Shown: in pieces, positions 14,905 to 23,851 of the stretch | How the letters are laid out: every line of letters starts with the position of its first letter | Numbering within the stretch: the first letter of the stretch is position 1 | From: Planctomycetaceae bacterium | Lineage (GTDB): Bacteria > Planctomycetota > Planctomycetia > Pirellulales > Pirellulaceae | Reading direction: 5' to 3' | DNA: 37,287 nucleotides | Assembly: GCA_005798335.1 (NCBI GenBank) | Contig: SYJV01000467.1 | Span: 1-37,287, forward strand | Notes under the pieces: model-generated | Told to the model about the DNA's origin: nothing | Seen by the model: only the letters and a program-made list of their open reading frames with translations | The model's database searches: none | Position numbers and translations under genes: made by a program

Positions 14905-16170
14905 TCATCTCCGTACAGTAACGGAGCGTAAATAATTGCCAAAGAAACTGAACAGCAAGATCCCCAACCCGTACAGTCCAAACGCCCGCGTCCATTCAGC
15001 GTCCAAGATAATCGCGATAATCGCATTTAGGCACAGCAGGGACAATACGATCGCAACTGTGATCGCTGTCTTACGGGGCCAGCCTTGATCGACTTCGAAG
15101 GCAGTCGAAACTGGCAACGAAAGAAATATTGCGGCGATCAAAATCAATATCGCACCGCCATAGTCACCTCGATATGTTTGGAATAGCGCCGCCCCTAAGC
15201 CAGCCATAGCCAGCGCGGCGATCAGATTCGACGCCCACTTCTCGCGAGAGCTTAGCAAGTACTTACCGAGCGGATGGAATCGCAGGAAGGTGTTAAACAG
15301 CGGAGTTGCGATCCAACTGAGCAAGCAAAAGGCGAGGTAAAGAACGCTAATCGGCAGTACATAGGGTCCCCACTCGGGATTTCTGCGCGCGAAATCCTGC
15401 AACACTCGCACTCCCAAGAATAATCCCAAAATGATCGCCCATCGAGCGCCACCTCCCATTCGCCCGAGAAACATGTAGAAACGGTAGACCCACCGAAACA
15501 GCAGATGGTGATTGTTCAGCGACTGGATCATCCCCATACGCGCCATTTCATTGGTGGGAGATAATCGTAGTGCCTCGCGAAAAGCCAATTCGGCTTCTCG
15601 GTATTTGCCGCTGTTGAGCAGTGCCCAGCCGCGTGTTGTATGCGATTGTGATGAATCCGGATTACGTGCAACCGCCGCATTGGCCTGTTCGATTGCATCG
15701 TCGGTTTTGCCCAATCGCTCCAGCGCGATCGCGCGTATTGAAGCGCACGTCTCGTCTTCGGGATCAATCGATAGTCCCGTGGTTGCCCACTCCAGCGCAC
15801 CGCGCCAATCGCGCTGTTGGGCCAACACCGAGCTCTTCAGGCCATAGTATTGACTTTGATGAGGAGCCAGCTCGATGGCCTGGTCGATCGCCGCCAATGC
15901 CTCCGGAAATCGATTGCGCTTGTCATGGGTGGCCGCTAAGATGTAATGAGAAAAACCGTCGTCGGGGGCCAAGCCGACGCCCAACTCCGCTTCGCGAGTC
16001 GCTTCGTACCACTGATCTTTGTTTTCCAGCAAGCACAGGGCCAGCAACGAATGCGCCTCAGCAACGTTTGGATCGCTGGCCAGCAATTGCCGCAACTGCT
16101 CAGCGGCCAGTTGCGGGCGATTCTGTTCGATTAACAAGCGAGCGCGTTGAAGCAACGTTTCAGAATTCAT
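14905..16170 (-). CDS. TPR-repeat membrane protein
   Basis: The 421-residue protein has two halves. Residues 1-215 are about six tetratricopeptide repeats (e.g. AAEQLRQLLASDPNVAEAHSLLA and SGKYREAELAFREALRLSPTN), a protein-binding scaffold. Residues 240-420 hold about six hydrophobic segments, including ARWAIILGLFLGVRVL, YVLPISVLYLAFCLLSWIA and AILILIAAIFLSLPV. The TPR half is probably cytoplasmic, because it lacks a signal peptide. The start codon overlaps the stop of the upstream AAA+ gene by four bases (ATGA), so translation is coupled and the two proteins probably work together. I do not recognise a named family. No enzymatic motif is visible. Confidence 0.85.
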   Translation of the reverse strand: MNSETLLQRARLLIEQNRPQLAAEQLRQLLASDPNVAEAHSLLALCLLENKDQWYEATREAELGVGLAPDDGFSHYILAATHDKRNRFPEALAAIDQAIELAPHQSQYYGLKSSVLAQQRDWRGALEWATTGLSIDPEDETCASIRAIALERLGKTDDAIEQANAAVARNPDSSQSHTTRGWALLNSGKYREAELAFREALRLSPTNEMARMGMIQSLNNHHLLFRWVYRFYMFLGRMGGGARWAIILGLFLGVRVLQDFARRNPEWGPYVLPISVLYLAFCLLSWIATPLFNTFLRFHPLGKYLLSSREKWASNLIAALAMAGLGAALFQTYRGDYGGAILILIAAIFLSLPVSTAFEVDQGWPRKTAITVAIVLSLLCLNAIIAIILDAEWTRAFGLYGLGILLFSFFGNYLRSVTVRR

Positions 16171-17555
16171 TTGATCTTCAGATACTGCAGAATGTCATCG
16201 TAGGTTCCTCCTTGATTGGCGTACAACGCATGGTTCCTTGCCGTAGCAAACCACTCACGCGTCGACGGTTTGACTAGCCTCAACGACGCGAGCAAATCCT
16301 TGGTAGTTAGCGGCGTCGGACGGCCGCTGCGGATCGCTTCCTGAAGCTTGGCTTCGATCGCGCGATCGACTACAGCTTTCAAGTCAGCGCCGGAAAACTC
16401 AGCCGACTTGGCTGCGATCGATTCGTGATCGATGTCGAGAGTCGGCTTGCCGACGAGCAGAATTTTCAGGATCTCGGTGCGAGCTGGGGCGTCCGGTGGC
16501 GGAACAAATAGGACTTGGTCGAATCTCCCAGGCCGGCGGAAAGCGGAATCGATGTGCCACGGAGCGTTGGTCGCGCCGAGAATTAACACACCTTCATTGT
16601 TGGAGTCGACGCCATCCATTTCCGCCAGAAACTGATTCACCAAGTGGCGGCCGGCACTCTGCCGCATGTCGCTGCGACTAGCTCCCAGTGCGTCGACTTC
16701 ATCGAAGAACAACACGCACGGTCGATTGCGCCGAGCTTGTTCGAACAACGAGTGCAGATTGCGCTCGCTGTTACCGACCCACATATCCAGAACATCATTG
16801 ATGCCAATCGACATGAATTTGGCCTGAACTTCTCCCGCAGTCGCGCGCGCTAAATGAGTTTTTCCGCAGCCGGGAGGCCCATACATCAGTATCCCGCCGC
16901 CGACTTTTTTCCCATAAGCGGCGTACATCTGAGCATGAGTCAGCGGGTAGATGATCTTTACTTGAATCTCCTCCTTGACTTTCGACATTCCTCCCACGTC
17001 GCTGAAGCTGATCTTCGGTCGCTCGATCTCCGGCTCATCGGCGATCTCTGAATCGTCATCGCCCGCCTGCTGGCGCAAACGGCCATCGCTCACTTCGCCT
17101 TCATCGTCCTGCATGTCAGTGCGTTCGGATAAGCCGTCATTCCATGTCGCGCGAATACCTAACAAGCTCGCGAACTCTTCGTCAGCTACCTCGTCACTCA
17201 TTTCCACAGCCAGCTTGTAATCCGCCACAGCCGCCTGAACATTGCCCGCGCGAAACATCAATTTCGCATGCAAGACTAAAGCGGGTGGATAAGCGTCGGC
17301 TCCTCGAATCAGCGTCTCGACGATCGCCAACGCATGCGAGTTCTTGTCTTGGCGAAAGTATGTGCTGGCCATCAACACTTTCAGCGATTTCGAAGACGGA
17401 TGCTTTGCCAGCAGTGACTTGCAAAACTGTTCCGCCTCGTCATATCGCAATAGTGACAGCAAGACGCGTACAAAGTGCTCCGCCAGCGCGATATTGTCGG
17501 GTGCCAATCGCACCGCTTCGCGGAACGCATTCAAAGAAGCTTCCAAATCGCTCAT
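16167..17555 (-). CDS. AAA+ ATPase with N-terminal TPR and single Cdc48/FtsH-like AAA domain
   Basis: Residues 1-125 are TPR-like helices. An acidic linker (145-178) leads to one AAA domain: Walker A GPPGCGKT at 226-233, Walker B LFFDE at 282-286, sensor-1 ATN (328-330), and the arginine-finger segment FRRPGRFDQ (339-347). The VGGMSKVKEEIQ entry motif is close to Cdc48/p97 and Vps4 classes. No protease or second AAA domain follows; the C-terminal helical subdomain ends in YDDILQYLKIK. It would assemble as a hexameric remodelling ATPase, with TPRs recruiting substrates or the membrane partner encoded in the overlapping downstream gene (16170). ATG 17555 has a weak ribosome site. The substrate is unknown. 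Confidence 0.9.
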   Translation of the reverse strand: MSDLEASLNAFREAVRLAPDNIALAEHFVRVLLSLLRYDEAEQFCKSLLAKHPSSKSLKVLMASTYFRQDKNSHALAIVETLIRGADAYPPALVLHAKLMFRAGNVQAAVADYKLAVEMSDEVADEEFASLLGIRATWNDGLSERTDMQDDEGEVSDGRLRQQAGDDDSEIADEPEIERPKISFSDVGGMSKVKEEIQVKIIYPLTHAQMYAAYGKKVGGGILMYGPPGCGKTHLARATAGEVQAKFMSIGINDVLDMWVGNSERNLHSLFEQARRNRPCVLFFDEVDALGASRSDMRQSAGRHLVNQFLAEMDGVDSNNEGVLILGATNAPWHIDSAFRRPGRFDQVLFVPPPDAPARTEILKILLVGKPTLDIDHESIAAKSAEFSGADLKAVVDRAIEAKLQEAIRSGRPTPLTTKDLLASLRLVKPSTREWFATARNHALYANQGGTYDDILQYLKIK

Positions 17556-17889
17556 TTTTCTTGCTCGTTCGCCCTCGATTACTCAGAAATTCGCTAATGG
17601 ATCGGGCTGGCGACATCATCACCTGAAGTGTTCGCCAAGTCGATTCAGTTGAAGGCAGCAAATCAAGTTGCTGGCCGCCAACGAATATGCTTGAGAGACT
17701 TCCCCGCTGCGTGCCCGCATGTTATACCAAGGACTAGGTCCACCTTCGACTGCCCCAGCAAAGGCAACTGAAGCCCGGGCACTGCAGAATTCGGTTTACC
17801 GGTAAATTCTATTGATTGTAGTTGAGCGAGTAGATGTTCAGCGCAACTCGCGCGACGGAAACGCACTGTCCCAACCCTGTTGGTCCTTT
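17556..17889. other. Intergenic region before the TPR/AAA+ gene
   Basis: The 334 bp contain no convincing gene on either strand. The palindrome TTTACCGGTAAA at about 17793-17804 is the only notable element. Whatever promoter drives the TPR/AAA+ pair on the minus strand must lie here, but I could not identify it. Confidence 0.35.
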
Positions 17890-19311
17890 TCAATGGGCTC
17901 GGTCGACCAGCAAAACACTCCAGCCGCACGCCTTCAACCACTTTGCGGACATTTCCCATAGTGCCGTTTGCACGCCCACAACGATACAAGCCGTAGACAG
18001 GCAGATATTCAGAGCCGCGAGTGCACTAACCCAATTTGTCAATGCCGCCAACCCAGCCAGCAATAGCGCGGATTCGCCAAGTATCGCCCCGAATCCAAGC
18101 ATGCTCGCATTCAGCCAGCGCCGACGATTGTTAGGCAGCAGCGACACCACCATCCACTGCGCTAGCAACCAACCAACGGCGCCACCAACGCCAAATAAAA
18201 TTGCGATTCCCACAACATCATTACCGGATAAATTCCATTTCGCGACGACATCGCGGTTGCCATAAACGAGAACGAAACAAGTAGCTACTAACGCTAGTTT
18301 GTACACAAGATGTGCGATTCGGAATTTCATGCGGTTGGCTGTCCAGCCCAGCACCAATGTCACACCGACCAATGTCACAGTAACTAGCTGTGATATGCCG
18401 ACGACAGGCCATTGAGTCGATTCCGGAGGCGGCAGATTAGCCAACATGCAAGCGAGAAGCAGCCCTGCTGCGTGGACAACTCCGAAACTAGAAAAACTCA
18501 TATTTGAATCCCACTGGGCCCCGGCTGGCAGCAGCCTGAATTGGCGACGCCACTGCACAAGCCAAACTGAGACTATCAATCCGCTGAGAAAACACAGAGT
18601 CGCAAATATCGATACTCTGAAATCCCAAAGTCTGCGATTCGCCTGGTTTGCACAGACTGCGACGAGAACCGGTACTACGCCGATTCCAACCAAGAGCAGA
18701 GCTGAAACAGCGAGCTTGGCTTTCCAGTTCGTGGATTGTGGACGGTTCCAAACTCTGGCAACTACACCAGGCAACGCGATGAGTAACGGAACGACAAATG
18801 TCCAGGCCAGCACGACGACCAAGATGCTTGGCCACGATATATCTGGCGCTTGCCATCTTCGAGGAATCGTAAACGAATAGTCGCCGTAGACAGTCAACTC
18901 CGTAATCGCCACTAATAGGACCAGCACCATTGCGCTGAGCATCGTCATAGCCAAGCGGAGTATGAAACTTCCGCTCGACGTCATCGATAATACTGCCAAC
19001 AGTCCAAATACCGCCATCGCAGGTGCGAGCAACACTACGGCTTGAAAGATCCTATGTTCCGATGTTTCCCACCACAAATCCGGCCAAACAAGCAGATGAG
19101 CAGTTGTAGCCAGTGAAACGAAATATGCCAGCAAGTGAATACCACCTAGGCCGAGCGACAAACTCTGCGATTCCAAATCGTCGTCATACTCCGAATACAC
19201 ACAGTGGAGCACCCAAGCACTCGGGAACTGTACTATGCCACGGCAAAAGTGCGGAGAGCCTGCAATTGGCAAGCTAACACCAACATCGTGGTTTGTATCC
19301 GGATTGTTCAT
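17890..19311 (-). CDS. Polytopic membrane protein of unknown function
   Basis: The 473-residue protein has a polar N-terminus of about 45 residues and roughly 12 hydrophobic segments, starting with GIHLLAYFVSLATTAHLLVW and ending with ALAALNICLSTACIVVGVQ. Segments alternate with short Arg/Trp-rich loops such as WNRPQSTNWKAK and LPNNRRRW, consistent with an inner-membrane protein. I see no transporter signature, catalytic His/Asp set or conserved loop. It is separated by 334 bp from the TPR/AAA+ pair downstream. Codon use and composition look like those of its neighbours. The start is ATG 19311, without a strong ribosome site; a later in-frame start is possible. Confidence 0.75.
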   Translation of the reverse strand: MNNPDTNHDVGVSLPIAGSPHFCRGIVQFPSAWVLHCVYSEYDDDLESQSLSLGLGGIHLLAYFVSLATTAHLLVWPDLWWETSEHRIFQAVVLLAPAMAVFGLLAVLSMTSSGSFILRLAMTMLSAMVLVLLVAITELTVYGDYSFTIPRRWQAPDISWPSILVVVLAWTFVVPLLIALPGVVARVWNRPQSTNWKAKLAVSALLLVGIGVVPVLVAVCANQANRRLWDFRVSIFATLCFLSGLIVSVWLVQWRRQFRLLPAGAQWDSNMSFSSFGVVHAAGLLLACMLANLPPPESTQWPVVGISQLVTVTLVGVTLVLGWTANRMKFRIAHLVYKLALVATCFVLVYGNRDVVAKWNLSGNDVVGIAILFGVGGAVGWLLAQWMVVSLLPNNRRRWLNASMLGFGAILGESALLLAGLAALTNWVSALAALNICLSTACIVVGVQTALWEMSAKWLKACGWSVLLVDRAH

Positions 19312-19628
19312 ATGCCAATTTTTAGCAATTACTGGTCGATGGGAACCAATAGCGATTGATTGGGGCCAGCACTTGAGACCAAACAGTCACTGAACCAGTG
19401 AGTACGACAGATCATGTAACTGCGTGTGGACACGCCGAATGGCTGATTGGTCAGCGACCTCGGCTAGGGTATCGCTTGACCAACTCAAACTAGCAATGAG
19501 GGAAAAAAAGACAGCTTGGAAAGAAAAAAGGATTCTTGAATCGCCAATTGTTCGTTGCGAAAACATCAACCTTGATTGTCGGCATTTTTGAGCAATTGAG
19601 GACAATTGCTCTACTCTCAAGGTTTCGA
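19312..19628. other. Intergenic region between the PQQ gene and the membrane-protein gene
   Basis: It holds the terminator-like repeat (19588-19617) and an A-rich stretch (about 19499-19530). Otherwise I see no gene or strong promoter in these 317 bp. Confidence 0.5.
19588..19617 (-). terminator. Terminator-like dispersed hairpin after the PQQ gene
   Basis: On the minus strand, GAGAGTAGAGCAATTGTCC and its stem partner CAATTGCTC form a 9-bp stem with loop TCCT. The element lies about 11 bases past the stop of the PQQ gene and is followed by AAAAATGC. It is the same element as at 14694-14726, again directly after a coding region, which suggests a mobile or shared terminator module. Confidence 0.55.
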
Positions 19629-22600
19629 TTATTCGACCCGCTCGACTTCAATCGCGTTAATTCTCGCAGTGCCTTTCTTGGGTTTCAGATCGATGACCAA
19701 ATTATCCTTGACGGGAATAGCGTCAATTTCCTTCACGATGATGCTGTTTTCGCCTGCGCCGGAAGGATTGAGAGTTATTTCTGACAACACACTATTGCCT
19801 TGCAAATGCAGATCAAACACGATTTCTTCGGGACGCGATGTTTCCAGCCGCGCAAAGTGGAACCGAACCCTGTAATTGGCCGGTTTGTCGTTGGGACCGA
19901 GCAAAGGGACGGTCAACTGTTGAATTCCTTCAGCCCACGACGAATACAACCAAGGTGTCTGCCCGTTCGGTAGTCTTACGGTTGATTCGTTGATACTGTT
20001 GTATCGGCCTCCCTCGGCGAATACTGGCTTGAGATCCAAGGCCACGTCCAACTTGGTCTCTTGATAGGCCGCTCGGCGTGGATAGGAAAGCCAAAGTTTG
20101 CCTTGAGCATCCTTGCGATCGCCAGGTGCTCCGAAGTTGATCGCCATTGACTTAACCGGAGTCAGAGCGCCGACCGCACTGTGGATTCGCCAAGCCTTGC
20201 GCGGTTCTTGAGGCTCCAAGACGATCGTCGAAGCAATGGAGAACTGGCAAACGCAACCAGCGCTGGCTTCAGGAATCATGATCAAACCGTTGGCCGGAAT
20301 AGCGTTGACCCAACATCCCAATCGATGCCCTGCAAAGTGACTGGCTCCAGCGTCGTTATCCAAGTCGTAGAATGCAGTGTCGCCTGAACGAAACATCAGC
20401 ATGCCTGAATCGCACCCAGTTACTATCCCACAATGATGTCCGGTGCGCATCAGGCTCCACGGCTCTTTTTTGCCCGTCAGCGGGTGCTCTCGACTGAGTT
20501 GCTCGCCAGTTTTCAAATCGAATCCCCAAGGCTCTGCCAGAACTTTTTCGCCGATAACGATAGGTCGCCCTTTGTAATTGGCATCCTTCGCCCAACGTTT
20601 GTAGCCTTCGTTAGCGGAGAGAGCTACCAAGCGACGACGGGTGAATTCGCCCGCGACGAATTGTTTCCAATAATGGCCGTTCGCATTTGCGCCGCCTAGA
20701 ATCAAGACATCGTTGTGGTACATCAGTGTCAGTTTGCCGCCTCCGGCACCGATATCGCTACAGTCGGTAACGTCGACCGGATTCGACCACACCAACTTGC
20801 CCGTGCGAGCCTCCAGCGCGATGGCTCGTCGAATGTCCGCCTTAAGCGCACGTTCTTCGGCGATTGCACGTTCTTCGCCGGTCAACAGCTCGAGGTATTT
20901 TTTGTCCTCGCGCAAAATCTCCTCTCGTTTTTCACTGGTAATAGAGCTGTCGATGAAAAAGATTTTATCCGGACCGATTGCAACCGTGTGATGGGACACG
21001 CTCTGCCCCTGGTATGTCCATAGATGTTTACCTGTGGCTAGATCGATCGCAAAGACAATGTCGGTGGCATCGTCGGTCTGTTTGCCGCGACGGCGCTGTC
21101 TGGTTTCAAGCTCCTTGCGGACGGTAGCCGCACCGAACAATAATCCGTTTTGGGTCGCCAGATATCCCCATTCATGTTTGCCATCGTCTTTAGCAGCCGG
21201 CAATCGGTGGACTCGCAGAATTCGACCGGTTGCCGCATCCAGTTCGAAACATTGATCCTTCAAGAAATGGAATAGCCGATCGTCTGTCGCGCACAAGTTC
21301 GCTGGATTGTGGTTTTGGAAAACGCCAGTCCGCAGCGCTTCGGGATTCTCCGTTCGCCACAGGAATAGACCGTTGTAAGCATCGTAGGCAGCTATCGTAG
21401 TTTCGCTTTGAACGAACAACCGACCGTTGGTGGCCAGAGGCCCGACTGCACCTTCGTGTCGATTTACCATTTCGCCGGGCCCGGGATCTCCATACCACAG
21501 CACGCCCATGCTCCCTTTTACTCGCGTATCTTCACTGATCGCGGTGTTAGCAGGATTACCGTATTGATGCGACCACTTGCCAGCTCCCGGCAATGGACCA
21601 CGCTTTAAAAAGGCCCAAGCTCCTGAATGAATTGTCTTGGACTGTTCCGCCAACCCCAGGCGTCCGATCCAGGCAGCAATTTCCGCCGACTGAGCCACTG
21701 AGTCATTTACAGGAGCGGAACTTCCTAGCGCGATAGTACCACCAACCGGCTTGAGAAAACGAGTCAATTTCTCAGGTGCACTCGGTAGTTCACCTCCGAC
21801 AACTGCTCGGTCCGAAACGATCAGGTTAGCGAAGTAATTCGAATAGGGAAGGTCGTAGTCAGCGACACGATGCACAGCGATTCGATTGCCATACATTCCA
21901 GTGCGAGCCAGCGCCGCACGCGATCGTTGGACTTTGTCTGCATCCGATTCCACAGCATAAATTTTTAACTCGCTGCGGCGAGCCAGTTCCAGAGCCAACC
22001 GGCCATTGCCGCTGTCGACTACTAACGCAAATCCTTTGCGAATATTCGTCTGATTGAGAATTTGTTCTGCCGCTGCAGCATAGCGACTGGTCAAAGCATC
22101 TGCGGGAAAAGGATCAGCGACCAATTCCACTCCCGAGGCTGGGGACGACGTCCCAACCGATTGGTCGGCGAACGCGTAAATTTTTCCAGAGCTGGTGCTA
22201 ACCAAAAGATGTCCCTGGCCGATTACTAGCCCGGTCACTTCGCCATCCACCGATGCGTGCCATTTTCTTTCGCCAGTGGCTGATAGGTATCCGGTAACCT
22301 CGTTCTTGCCTCCGGCAAATATCATATTGCCAGCCGCTACCAGCGAACCATCCCCGGAATTCGGTTGTTTCCAGAGGATGCCAATGTTTGCAATTTTGGC
22401 CAATTCATCCTGTGCCGCAGCAAGCGTCTTTCTCAATTCAGCCGCTTTGTCACCGGCCGCAGGAATTTTGGAAATCAGGTCGCGTATCTGCAATTCTAGA
22501 TCGTGCCGGCGCCGGCTGTTCACGGCGTATGGAATGCGATCATATTTGGCGACGTATTCACCAGTCATGGCATACGCTTGTTCGTCCTGCACCACGATCT

Positions 22601-23597
22601 GGCGACCTTGAAACCAACCGAATCCCACGTCGCCGGTCTTGTCATCCATGGCCAGCCAGTGATGAGCACCGCTGGTGTACAACTGGCCGTCGGACAACAT
22701 TGCTTGAAATCCGCCCACCACGCCGCCAGCAACTGTGCGCCACGAGAACGATCGCTTGTGCAACAGTTCACCGGTCTTGCGATCCAAAGCAGCTGGCAGC
22801 GATCCGCCCGAGGGCACGATCAAAATATCGTCAGTGATCAAGAAATACCCTTGCGGCGAAAGTCCGTTCCTACCTGCATCTTGTTCGCTGATATGATCCT
22901 GCTTCCAAGCCGGTTTTCCAGTGAGAGCATCGACGCAATAGACGAAGATCTCATCGTGGGGAAAAATTCCGGCTCCGAAAAAGGCTTGGCCTCGGTCGAC
23001 CAGTATGCTGGTTCGGACTGGCCAACGCGAAGTCATTTCTCCGCGCGACAGCAGTCGTTCGTCTGCCGGTCCAGCTTGCAGTTGCCAAACTTGCGAACCA
23101 TCAGCCGCGCTCAAGCAGTATGCAAAACCGTCATCTGATCCAAAGTAAATACGTCCATCCGCGACAGTGGGCGCCAATCGAATCGGTGCACCAGTGGCGA
23201 ATTTCCACAATTCTGCGCCAGTTCTCAAATCGACACAATGCAAATGATGATCGACCGACGAACCGAAGTAAGCTCGCTGGCCAACGATTACCGGATGAAT
23301 CGCTTCGTCGTAATTGGTTCGATCTTCGATGACGTGGTTCTCGATGACTCGACCTTCAGCAGTAGACCAAGACGGCTTCGGGGCGGCTGGCGAACGAAAA
23401 ACCCATGCGGGTTCTGCCGCTGGATGAATTACATTGCTCGTCGATCCAATGCGCGACGTATTTTTGCGCCAAGTCGGCCAGTCATTTGCATCGACTTGTT
23501 GCGCTGATAAATTCGTTGAAGCGCACGCCCAAATCGTACAAACAGTGATCGCGGTCAGGCGACGCCCGAACAACTTGCTGGAAATAAGTTCGCGCAT
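19629..23597 (-). CDS. Secreted PQQ-like double beta-propeller protein with embedded methyltransferase-like domain
   Basis: The protein has 1322 residues from ATG 23597, chosen for its AAGGA ribosome site over an ATG 15 codons upstream. A signal peptide (about residues 1-33, ending NLSAQQ) exports it. Residues 38-480 are PQQ-type propeller repeats, e.g. YFGSSVDHHLHCVDLRTGAELWKF (split: TGAELWKF is the diagnostic end). Residues 505-625 resemble a Rossmann S-adenosylmethionine fold: VVDSGNGRLALELARR with a DxGxG-like loop, and then YAVESDADKVQRSRAAL. Residues 640-1200 form a second propeller with several A-T-G-K-x-x-W repeats. The last 115 resemble a malectin-like carbohydrate-binding domain. 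Its substrate and any enzymatic activity are unknown; PQQ-type repeats often do not bind PQQ. Confidence 0.88.
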   Translation of the reverse strand: MRELISSKLFGRRLTAITVCTIWACASTNLSAQQVDANDWPTWRKNTSRIGSTSNVIHPAAEPAWVFRSPAAPKPSWSTAEGRVIENHVIEDRTNYDEAIHPVIVGQRAYFGSSVDHHLHCVDLRTGAELWKFATGAPIRLAPTVADGRIYFGSDDGFAYCLSAADGSQVWQLQAGPADERLLSRGEMTSRWPVRTSILVDRGQAFFGAGIFPHDEIFVYCVDALTGKPAWKQDHISEQDAGRNGLSPQGYFLITDDILIVPSGGSLPAALDRKTGELLHKRSFSWRTVAGGVVGGFQAMLSDGQLYTSGAHHWLAMDDKTGDVGFGWFQGRQIVVQDEQAYAMTGEYVAKYDRIPYAVNSRRRHDLELQIRDLISKIPAAGDKAAELRKTLAAAQDELAKIANIGILWKQPNSGDGSLVAAGNMIFAGGKNEVTGYLSATGERKWHASVDGEVTGLVIGQGHLLVSTSSGKIYAFADQSVGTSSPASGVELVADPFPADALTSRYAAAAEQILNQTNIRKGFALVVDSGNGRLALELARRSELKIYAVESDADKVQRSRAALARTGMYGNRIAVHRVADYDLPYSNYFANLIVSDRAVVGGELPSAPEKLTRFLKPVGGTIALGSSAPVNDSVAQSAEIAAWIGRLGLAEQSKTIHSGAWAFLKRGPLPGAGKWSHQYGNPANTAISEDTRVKGSMGVLWYGDPGPGEMVNRHEGAVGPLATNGRLFVQSETTIAAYDAYNGLFLWRTENPEALRTGVFQNHNPANLCATDDRLFHFLKDQCFELDAATGRILRVHRLPAAKDDGKHEWGYLATQNGLLFGAATVRKELETRQRRRGKQTDDATDIVFAIDLATGKHLWTYQGQSVSHHTVAIGPDKIFFIDSSITSEKREEILREDKKYLELLTGEERAIAEERALKADIRRAIALEARTGKLVWSNPVDVTDCSDIGAGGGKLTLMYHNDVLILGGANANGHYWKQFVAGEFTRRRLVALSANEGYKRWAKDANYKGRPIVIGEKVLAEPWGFDLKTGEQLSREHPLTGKKEPWSLMRTGHHCGIVTGCDSGMLMFRSGDTAFYDLDNDAGASHFAGHRLGCWVNAIPANGLIMIPEASAGCVCQFSIASTIVLEPQEPRKAWRIHSAVGALTPVKSMAINFGAPGDRKDAQGKLWLSYPRRAAYQETKLDVALDLKPVFAEGGRYNSINESTVRLPNGQTPWLYSSWAEGIQQLTVPLLGPNDKPANYRVRFHFARLETSRPEEIVFDLHLQGNSVLSEITLNPSGAGENSIIVKEIDAIPVKDNLVIDLKPKKGTARINAIEVERVE

Positions 23598-23851
23598 GGC
23601 AGATTCCTTCGAGTTCTTTTTCAGTGCACCCATACGTGCCAACTCACAAAGTTGTCTCGGTTGGTACGGGGTAGAACATACTTTATAACGGTTCCGGTAG
23701 CGAAAATGAACTCGACTTGCCCACTGTTAAAGCAAAAAAGATCCCGTTCAAGCACTGCCATTTGACACGTCTTGGTCGGCTTCAATCCCAGATTCCTTGG
23801 TTCCATGCTCTAAAGTAGGCAGTCAGAGTGTTAACGAGCGAAGCCGCCGCG

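Noticed and set aside
17663-17989. 108-codon minus-strand frame before the TPR/AAA+ gene
   Set aside because: It overlaps the end of the membrane-protein gene, is Arg/Cys-rich and has no ribosome site.
23598-23642. Longer start for the PQQ protein
   Set aside because: The ATG at 23597 has AAGGA upstream and begins directly at the signal peptide; the extra 15 residues would put basic, polar residues before it.
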